A stretch of 14,699 nucleotides of DNA from assembly GCA_036266155.1 (NCBI GenBank), contig DATANR010000458.1, positions 1-14,699 of the forward strand, given 5' to 3'. The notes below the pieces were generated by a model. That model saw nothing but the letters and a program-made list of their open reading frames with translations. It was not told where the DNA came from and searched no databases. This DNA is from SIAJ01 sp036266155 (GTDB lineage: Bacteria > Planctomycetota > Planctomycetia > Gemmatales > Gemmataceae). Positions 5,830 through 12,061 of the stretch are shown here, one piece after another. The stretch's first letter is position 1; each line of letters opens with the position of its first letter. The translations under genes and the position numbers were made by a program.

Positions 5830-7890
5830 TCAACGGTTCTGGGCGAACAGCATCACCACCGACCGCGGACCGACGCGATAGCTCGCATTGGATACCGCCG
5901 GGGCCGCCTTCCATTCGACAATATCTTCCGGCGACGAGCGTGAAGTATCGATCCACCGAAGCCAGGGGCCGTGGTCGTTCCGCGGAGGCAATTCGAAGTC
6001 CAGTGCCTCCCAGTAAGCATTCAAGATCAAGTGAAACTGGATACCCTCTTGGATTAACTCGGACGACAAAGCGACGGCATGCGAATCGGGCCCCCAATCG
6101 GGTTGGTTCAATCGCGTACCATGCCAGCCGATCCTGGCGGCCGCGAGCATCGCCGACAAACTGACGCGGTGCTCTTCGTGCTCAACGTCGCGCAACAGCC
6201 GGCGTGCCAGAAGCAGTCGGACGAACCGATGCACGTCCGCGTGTTTGCTGAGCAACGACCAATCGAACCAGTTGAATTCGCTGTCATGGCAGTAAGCGTT
6301 GTTGTTTCCCTGCTGCGACCGGCGCACCTCGTCGCCCATCACGATCATCGGGACCCCGAGCGACATCATCGTCACGGTCAGAAAGTTCTTCACTTGGCGG
6401 TTCCGCAACGCTTCAATGCCCGGGTCGTCCGTCGACCCCTCATGTCCGCAGTTCCAACTGCGGTTGTCGTCGGCGCCGTCCCGGTTTCCTTCGCCATTGG
6501 CCTCGTTGTGCTTCTGGTTGAAGCTGACGAGATCGTTGAGCGTGAACCCGTCGTGACAGGTTACGAAGTTGACGCTCTGCTCGGCCTCACGGCCCTCGCG
6601 GCCAAACACCTCGGCGCTCCCCACGAGCCGGTCGGCAATGCGGCCGGCGGACCCCGGCGCTGCGCGGAAGAAATCACGGACATCATCGCGAAACTTGCCG
6701 TTCCACTCTTTCCAGGCATCGCCAACGAAGCTGCCGACCTGATAAAGTCCGGCCGCGTCCCAGGCCTCGGCAATCAGCTTGGTCCCCGCCAGCAATGGAT
6801 CCGACTCAATGTCCCAAAGGACCGGCGGATTGGGCAGCGGCCCGCCCGACTCGCCCCGTGTCAGGATCGAAGCCAGGTCGAAGCGGAACCCGTCGACATG
6901 CATCTCCGTCACCCAGTAGCGCAGACTATCCAGAATCATCCGACGGACAACGGGCTTGTTGGCGTTGAGTGTGTTGCCGCATCCGGTGTAGTTCGCGTAC
7001 TTGCTGCGGTCCGCTTCCAGCAAATAGTACGAGAGGTTGTCGATGCCCCGGTAACACAGCGTCGGCCCGTCCTGGTTACCCTCGGCCGTGTGATTGTAAA
7101 CCACGTCGAGGATCACCTCGATGCCGGCACGATGCAAGGCCTTGACCATGTCGCGGAACTCGTCGACTGGCCCGAGCGGGTCGCGTCTGGAACTGTAGGC
7201 CGGGTGCGGGGCGAAGTAGGAGACCGTGGCGTATCCCCAGTAATTGACCACGCCGGACGGGCAGTCCTTGGCATCGAACGCGTGAACCGGGAGCAACTCA
7301 ACCGCGGTCACGCCCAGTTCCTTCAGGTAGGGGATTTTCTCAACGATGCCGCGATAGGTGCCGCGAACCTCGTCGCCCAGTCCTGAGCTGGGATCACGCG
7401 TGAACCCCCGAACGTGCATCTCGTAAACGACGGTCCGCGCGGACGGCACGTGGAGCGGCGTGTCCCCCCGCCAGTCATAAGCGGCCGAATCGACAACCAC
7501 ACTCTTCATCGCGGTCGCGGCATTGTCCCCGGGATTGTGCGCGGCGGTGCGGGTATAGCCGGCCGGAGTTACGATCGCGCGCCCGTATGGATCAATCAAC
7601 ACCTTGCCCGGATCGAAGCGAAGGCCATTGGCAGGGTCCGACGGCCCATGCACGCGGTAGCCATAGAGCTGGCCCGGCCGGACGCCGGGCACGAACGTGT
7701 GCCAGTAGTGGTAGGATCGGTTGGCCGCCGGATGGAGGTGGACGACCTTGGATGGCTGGGCGTCATCTTCGCGGTCGAAGAAGACCAACTCCACCTCCCC
7801 GGCGGACCGTGAGTAAAGGCAGAAGTTGACGCCGCCGTTCTGAAAGGTGGCCCCAATCGGGTAGGGCTGACCGGTGTTCGGGATCGTCAT
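5830..7890 (-). CDS. glgX: Glycogen debranching enzyme GlgX (GH13)
   Basis: This is a 686-residue isoamylase-type enzyme that hydrolyses alpha-1,6 branches of glycogen or limit dextrin left by glycogen phosphorylase. Residues about 10-100 are a CBM48-like N-terminal domain (PIGATFQNGGVNFCLYS). The GH13 barrel has all four signatures. Region I is DVVYNH, 262-267. Region II is GFRFDLA with nucleophile Asp338. Region III is AEAWD with acid/base Glu375. Region IV is TCHDG with Asp447. The C-terminal beta domain starts after about 580. Length matches GlgX and TreX (about 650-720). I prefer the ATG at 7890 over the GTG two codons upstream because GAGAG then sits 5 bases away. It is the first gene after a 224-base structured gap and heads a unit with the YiaW/YiaV-like genes. 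Cytoplasmic, working with GlgP encoded at the right of the window. Confidence 0.96.
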   Translation of the reverse strand: MTIPNTGQPYPIGATFQNGGVNFCLYSRSAGEVELVFFDREDDAQPSKVVHLHPAANRSYHYWHTFVPGVRPGQLYGYRVHGPSDPANGLRFDPGKVLIDPYGRAIVTPAGYTRTAAHNPGDNAATAMKSVVVDSAAYDWRGDTPLHVPSARTVVYEMHVRGFTRDPSSGLGDEVRGTYRGIVEKIPYLKELGVTAVELLPVHAFDAKDCPSGVVNYWGYATVSYFAPHPAYSSRRDPLGPVDEFRDMVKALHRAGIEVILDVVYNHTAEGNQDGPTLCYRGIDNLSYYLLEADRSKYANYTGCGNTLNANKPVVRRMILDSLRYWVTEMHVDGFRFDLASILTRGESGGPLPNPPVLWDIESDPLLAGTKLIAEAWDAAGLYQVGSFVGDAWKEWNGKFRDDVRDFFRAAPGSAGRIADRLVGSAEVFGREGREAEQSVNFVTCHDGFTLNDLVSFNQKHNEANGEGNRDGADDNRSWNCGHEGSTDDPGIEALRNRQVKNFLTVTMMSLGVPMIVMGDEVRRSQQGNNNAYCHDSEFNWFDWSLLSKHADVHRFVRLLLARRLLRDVEHEEHRVSLSAMLAAARIGWHGTRLNQPDWGPDSHAVALSSELIQEGIQFHLILNAYWEALDFELPPRNDHGPWLRWIDTSRSSPEDIVEWKAAPAVSNASYRVGPRSVVMLFAQNR

Positions 7891-8001
7891 GGGCACTCTC
7901 TCGGTGCGGGCTGATCGCAGATCGCTACGGTGAACCGCCTACTCCGCCGGTCGGTGCCGGAAATGGTGGGCGGCAACCATCCCCACCCCCCTCTGCAAGG
8001 T

Positions 8002-8050
8002 CGCTTGCCGTGCATCGCATTGCATTCCAAATCGCCTTGCACGGCGAGCG
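8002..8050. other. 13-nt inverted repeat that competes with the large stem-loop
   Basis: CGCTTGCCGTGCA at 8002-8014 is complementary, with one mismatch, to TGCACGGCGAGCG at 8038-8050. The second arm overlaps the first eight bases of the 28-bp stem-loop arm at 8043-8070, so the two folds cannot both form fully. The region lies in the ppk2-glgX gap and would be part of the glgX leader if transcription reads through. No protein gene is supported in 7891-8114. Confidence 0.5.
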
Positions 8051-8110
8051 TCGAGGCGTAAGCCCGACGTGGCCGCTTTTGCACGTCGGGCTTACGTCTC
8101 GACGCTCGCC
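8043..8110. repeat. Long inverted repeat (28-bp stem, 12-base loop) between ppk2 and glgX
   Basis: 8043-8070 and 8083-8110 are reverse complements over 28 bases with a single difference, around loop GGCCGCTTTTGC. The stem starts just 4 bases after the ppk2 TGA (8115-8117). There is no T-run on either side, so it is not a textbook terminator. It could block exonucleases at the ppk2 mRNA end, end transcription by another route, or be a copy of a dispersed palindromic repeat or MITE-like element. Confidence 0.85.
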
Positions 8111-8114
8111 CAAT

Positions 8115-9020
8115 TCACGTCTCCATCGCGAGCTTCGTGCGTGCTTCGTTCAACAACTTCTCCTGCTCCGCGGTTACCTCGGGGTATTTCAGATCAAGAC
8201 CGCAAATGGCGGTCGTCACGATGTCGGCCACGACGGCGCGCGTGACCCACTTGTTGTCCGCGGGGATCACGTACCACGGGGCCCATTTAGTGCTGGTGGC
8301 CGCGAGGGCGTCCTCGTAGGCATCCATGTACTCGTCCCAGTAGGCGCGCTCGGAGAGGTCGGAGGCCGAGAACTTCCAGTGCTTTTCCGGCCGGCTCAGG
8401 CGTTCCAGGAAACGCGCCTTTTGCTCGTCCTTCGACACGTTTAGAAAGAACTTCAGAATCACGGTCCCGTTGCGCACGAGGTGCTGCTCAAAGGCATTGA
8501 TGTCTTCGTACCGGTGTTCCCAAAACTTCTTGCCGACCTTTTCCTTTTTGCGCGGCAGTTGCGGGCTGATCAGCTCGGGATGAACTTTCACGACCAGCAC
8601 GTCTTCGTAGTACGACCGGTTAAAAATGCCGATGCGGCCGCGTTCCGGCAGGCACTTCATGTGGCGCCATAGAAAGTTGTGTTCAAGGTCTTCGCTCGAC
8701 GGCTTCTTGAAGCTGAAGACCTGACAGCCCTGCGGATTGACCCCGCTCATGACATGCTTGATCGTCCCATCCTTGCCGGCCGCGTCCATCGCTTGCAGGA
8801 CGATCAGGATCGCATAGCGATTGTCCGCGTAAAGCAGATCCTGGGCTTCGGCCAATTCGCACAAGCTCTTGGCGAGCATTTCCTGTGCTCGCTCTTTCAC
8901 AGCGTCCTTGCCGAAGTCCTCAAACTCGGCCGTCTGTTTCCAGCCCGGATTGTAATCCTTCAGGCGTACCTTCCCATTGGTCGGCACGCGGAACAGATCG
9001 ATAATGTCTTCGCGGATCAT
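8115..9020 (-). CDS. ppk2: Polyphosphate kinase 2 family protein (PPK2)
   Basis: This is a 301-residue PPK2 that transfers phosphate between polyphosphate and nucleotides. The Walker A motif is AMDAAGKDGT at 77-86. The Walker B-like region is IFNRSYYEDV at 132-141. The lid carries RPEKHWKF at 210-217, followed by the conserved TSTKWAPWYVIPADNKW at 242-258. The FNRS-YEDV form and the overall layout recall the class III enzymes of Meiothermus and Deinococcus, which can phosphorylate AMP and ADP; this subclass call is from memory. It is cytosolic. The ATG at 9020 has only a weak upstream GAG. The gene is 33 bases downstream of the transporter gene and is likely the last of the glgP transcript. 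Alongside GlgP and GlgX it links a second energy store, polyphosphate, to the same locus. Confidence 0.95.
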   Translation of the reverse strand: MIREDIIDLFRVPTNGKVRLKDYNPGWKQTAEFEDFGKDAVKERAQEMLAKSLCELAEAQDLLYADNRYAILIVLQAMDAAGKDGTIKHVMSGVNPQGCQVFSFKKPSSEDLEHNFLWRHMKCLPERGRIGIFNRSYYEDVLVVKVHPELISPQLPRKKEKVGKKFWEHRYEDINAFEQHLVRNGTVILKFFLNVSKDEQKARFLERLSRPEKHWKFSASDLSERAYWDEYMDAYEDALAATSTKWAPWYVIPADNKWVTRAVVADIVTTAICGLDLKYPEVTAEQEKLLNEARTKLAMET

Positions 9021-9053
9021 GGGTTAGCTCGTTTATCTCGGGTGCCGCAACAA

Positions 9054-9995
9054 TCAACTCAGTGATAACGCATCCCGCACTCTTGTCTCATTGGGAACTG
9101 CCGCCTCCGCGTGAATCACGTCCGCGACGCGACGGCCGCCGCCTGGCCCGCCTTTGGCAAACCAACGGGCCGCAACGACCAGGACCACTAACCCAGCGAG
9201 CGTCGTCATTAGAAGCATGACAGCCACCTTCGGGTCGGAAAAACTCTGCGTGGCGATGAGCAATGCCGCCGCCACGTTCCGCTGACCGGTTCCCAGTCCG
9301 AGCACCGATCGGGTCCGTCGTTCCGGGCCACCGGCAGCATAACCAACGATCAAGCTGAAGGTCACGAACAAGATGCCGGTCGCCAGTGCTCCGCTCCCAA
9401 GCGTGCCGATCATGGCGTCGAAATTCAGTCCGATCAGCAACGCCACCGCCACGACCATGCTGAGGTTGGCGAACGGTACAAACACCATTCGCAACCGAGT
9501 CGCCCAACGCTCCGAACGGGCCTTGATGATCATGCCAGCGGTGATTGGGATCAACATCGTGAACAAGAGTGGGCGCAGGATTGCCCATGGGTCCGGCGAC
9601 AATCCCGGAACGAGGAGCGGCAAAACGACGGGCATGAACACCACGCTTCCGACCGTGAGCAAGAGCATCAAGCCCACCGAGAAGGCCATGTCTCCGCGTG
9701 CCAGTTGGGCCAGCTTTGGAAGAAATGGCGCCCCGGCAGCCCCGCCGAGCAACAGCAAACCGATTGCATACGGCTGCTCCAGAGCAATCAGCCGAGTGAG
9801 CCCGTAGGCAACGGCCGGCGCAACGACGAAGTTCGCCACGAGGGCCAACACTACCAGCCGGGCCCGGCTCAGCGGGGCAACAAGGTCGCGAACGCCGAGG
9901 CCCAATCCCGCGGCCGCCATGCAGGCAACCACAAAGACGAGCACCGTGCCTTTCGCAACGACCTCGAGCCAGGCTTGCAAGAGGATCCCTCCCAT
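9054..9995 (-). CDS. BASS-family (bile acid:sodium symporter-like) transporter
   Basis: This 313-residue protein has about eight to ten hydrophobic segments between 10 and 275. GGAAGAPFLPKLAQLARGD (85-102) and GLGTGQRNVAAALLIA (233-248) match conserved stretches of COG0385 transporters, which import organic anions with Na+. The substrate is not evident. Residues 276-313 are a hydrophilic tail (KGGPGGGRRV and on) of low conservation. The start overlaps the DUF2254 stop as TAATG (1 base shared), which suggests translational coupling and joint membrane insertion. Only a weak GGA lies upstream of the ATG, as is common for coupled starts. Confidence 0.85.
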   Translation of the reverse strand: MGGILLQAWLEVVAKGTVLVFVVACMAAAGLGLGVRDLVAPLSRARLVVLALVANFVVAPAVAYGLTRLIALEQPYAIGLLLLGGAAGAPFLPKLAQLARGDMAFSVGLMLLLTVGSVVFMPVVLPLLVPGLSPDPWAILRPLLFTMLIPITAGMIIKARSERWATRLRMVFVPFANLSMVVAVALLIGLNFDAMIGTLGSGALATGILFVTFSLIVGYAAGGPERRTRSVLGLGTGQRNVAAALLIATQSFSDPKVAVMLLMTTLAGLVVLVVAARWFAKGGPGGGRRVADVIHAEAAVPNETRVRDALSLS

Positions 9996-11266
9996 TACGA
10001 TTCCGATCCGCCGACGCCCTGAAAGTCCGCCACGCCGGCCCGCCGACGGTCGACTTCGTCCGCGAAGTGCCGCTCGACCGCCTTGTTGAGCAGCGCCAGT
10101 TCTTCACGAAGCGGCGGTCGTCGGTCCTCGGGGAGTACTTCCAGGAGGTGTTCGAGCGTCGCCCGCAACCGACGAGCGACCTGCAAGCTGCCGGCCCCGA
10201 AATGCCGGACTTCGCTCACCGCCAGGAGCACAAAGTCTGTCCAGTCCGGCGTGCCGTAGATGAGCCGCACATTTCCAGTTGGGCCACGCAAGCGGCCCTC
10301 GTCCAGGTGCCGCCGGCCGAGCACATGCAGCAAGTGCTGAATCTGATCGAGGGCCTGGACGGCCGTGGTGGGATCATTGATCCCAGGCGACAGGGCCTTG
10401 CTGGCGATATCGACGAGGATGCGGAAGACGAAGCGTGGGTCCTGGACCAACGTGCGCTCCGGGCCGATGACGACACAGTCCCGCAGTGAATCGGCGGACA
10501 CGGTGGGCCACTGGCTGGCGACGCGGAACAAGGGCTCGCCGATGGCAACGAAGTCCCCGACCTGCGGCACGAGTTCAACGACGGCGTCCCCCTTTTCCGC
10601 GAGACGCACCAATTCACTCGCGCCAAACGCAATGACGACTCCGGACCGATGCGCTGGTACATCCGTCGTGCTCGCCGGCTTCGACACAGGTTCTCCGATG
10701 GTCGGTTCGGTTCGGTCCGCGTCGAACGGCGACGGGTAGACGTCATTAAAGACTTGATGCGCGTGAGTCGCCACGAGTTGAATGAGCGCCGCCGGCCGAA
10801 GACTGCCTGACAGCCGTTGCACGAACTCCAGAAACACGACGATGCAGATTAGGTTCAATATGACCGCCACGCCAACGTGAAAGTCCGGTACGCGATCGTC
10901 AATTCGACTGAGCGCGGCCAGCGTAAAGGCGAATGTGAAGGTCAACGTGCCCAGGGCGACCTTCATCGCCGGGCTGGCGAGGACCAGGGCAACGACACGC
11001 GGCGTCGATTGCCCGCTTGCCAGTTGCACCACGATCAGCGTCGCCGACAGCACGAAGACGATGAACGTCAACATCGACCCCACGAGCACGCCCAGCAAGG
11101 ACCGCGCGCCTTCCGGGTTGAACCCGAAGATCTTCCAGCCGGTTCGCTCGTCAACCCACCGGACGGCTGGCGCAACCACGAGTGCGGCCACCAGCGCCAG
11201 CACCCCCCAGAGCACCAGCGAGGTGCGCAGGGTACGTCGCAACCGGTATCGCTGCACCCAGGTCAT
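9995..11266 (-). CDS. DUF2254 family membrane protein
   Basis: This is a 423-residue predicted membrane protein. Four hydrophobic segments lie at about 14-36, 56-83, 101-122 and 130-150, followed by a soluble domain of roughly 270 residues. Family-like features are QLASGQSTPRVV at 81-92, EKGDAVVELVPQVGDFVAIG at 224-243, KALSPGINDPTTAVQALDQI at 290-309 and YGTPDWTDFVLLAVSEVRHF at 337-356. DUF2254 has no established function. AGVADFQGVGGSES at the end is not conserved-looking. GGAG sits about 4 bases before the ATG and 5-8 bases after the TGA of the CBS-HEPN gene. It is in the middle of a tight operon and coupled to the downstream transporter, so the two may work together at the membrane. Confidence 0.87.
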   Translation of the reverse strand: MTWVQRYRLRRTLRTSLVLWGVLALVAALVVAPAVRWVDERTGWKIFGFNPEGARSLLGVLVGSMLTFIVFVLSATLIVVQLASGQSTPRVVALVLASPAMKVALGTLTFTFAFTLAALSRIDDRVPDFHVGVAVILNLICIVVFLEFVQRLSGSLRPAALIQLVATHAHQVFNDVYPSPFDADRTEPTIGEPVSKPASTTDVPAHRSGVVIAFGASELVRLAEKGDAVVELVPQVGDFVAIGEPLFRVASQWPTVSADSLRDCVVIGPERTLVQDPRFVFRILVDIASKALSPGINDPTTAVQALDQIQHLLHVLGRRHLDEGRLRGPTGNVRLIYGTPDWTDFVLLAVSEVRHFGAGSLQVARRLRATLEHLLEVLPEDRRPPLREELALLNKAVERHFADEVDRRRAGVADFQGVGGSES

Positions 11267-11278
11267 CCCGCTCCCATG

Positions 11279-12061
11279 TCAAACTTCTGCGTCCAAGGCC
11301 CGATCGAGGTGGCCGGCCAACTGCACGATGGCATCCCAGTCCGTGACGACGACATCCTGGGCGTGCGCCAGGTTATTCCGGAGCCCTTCCAGGAGCTTGA
11401 TCCCGTCCTCGGCTTGCCGCCGGGACGTGAAGATCGTTCGAGCGCGGATCGCCTCGTTGCGGGCCACGATCGTTCCCTTATCCGATAGCTGCAAACAGTC
11501 GAGCAGCCCGACCACGCGGTTCCGCCGGTTGCGCTCGACCATTAGGTCTTCGGCCTTCTTGAGTCGGCCATCAGACAGGAACTCACGCCACGATCCGTTC
11601 GGACAATGTTCGTCAATCAACCGCGTGTAGCGCAATTCGATCATGGTCACCATGCCGAACAGCCACATGCGGCCGGGCGGCTTCTGCACGTCGTCCCGCG
11701 TCACCACGGCGGCGACGTCGCCGAAGGCGGTGACGAACGCATGCGGCGCGGAGGCCAGGACTCGGACCGCAGCCGACAGCGGCGCCGAGTCCGGCAGGAT
11801 CGCGCCCGCCGGAAATTCCTTGATCGCCTCTCCGCAATTACCGGTGCCGAGGTCGGCGGGCTCGACAAACCCCGCCACGCGACCATCGCGACAAACGCCG
11901 GCCACCGCAGAGCCGGTGCGCTCCAAGGTCGCCGACACCGTGCGAGCCGGGGTCTCCGCGTCAAATGACGCCAGTGGCTCGGCGATGTCGGCGACCCGAA
12001 ATCCCTCCGTGAACAGCCGGCGCACGCCGGTCGGCAGCTCGGCCGTCAGGGGACTGGGCAC
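11279..12061 (-). CDS. CBS-pair protein with C-terminal HEPN-like domain
   Basis: This is a 260-residue cytosolic protein. Residues about 22-70 and 79-128 are two CBS-like repeats (VADIAEPLASFDAETPARTV..VAGFVEPADL; AILPDSAPLSAAVRVLASAP..VVTRDDV). CBS pairs commonly bind AMP, ATP or other adenosyl ligands. The segment RMWLFGMVTMIELRYTRLI (131-149) then leads into a helical domain to 255. In it LLEGLRNNLAHAQ holds Arg228-Asn229-x3-His233, the RNxxxH arrangement of HEPN ribonucleases. The domain is followed by a terminal helix, as in HEPN folds. The HEPN call is mine from motif and helix pattern. The GTG start at 12061 lies inside the end of glgP (16-base overlap, G-rich stretch upstream), implying coupled translation; the start could be a little further in (a GTG at 12025). 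It is followed at 12 bases by the DUF2254 gene. A plain CBS regulator without RNase activity remains possible. Confidence 0.72.
   Translation of the reverse strand: MPSPLTAELPTGVRRLFTEGFRVADIAEPLASFDAETPARTVSATLERTGSAVAGVCRDGRVAGFVEPADLGTGNCGEAIKEFPAGAILPDSAPLSAAVRVLASAPHAFVTAFGDVAAVVTRDDVQKPPGRMWLFGMVTMIELRYTRLIDEHCPNGSWREFLSDGRLKKAEDLMVERNRRNRVVGLLDCLQLSDKGTIVARNEAIRARTIFTSRRQAEDGIKLLEGLRNNLAHAQDVVVTDWDAIVQLAGHLDRALDAEV

Noticed and set aside
4887..7386. Plus-strand open frames of 425 and 435 residues opposite the HlyD, DUF3302 and glgX genes
   Set aside because: No family resemblance; the opposite strand carries complete, recognisable proteins. Long antisense frames are expected at this GC content.
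7887..8113. Short frames translating the inverted repeat between ppk2 and glgX
   Set aside because: They come from the palindrome read in both directions and have no RBS or family likeness; the stretch is better read as structured non-coding DNA.
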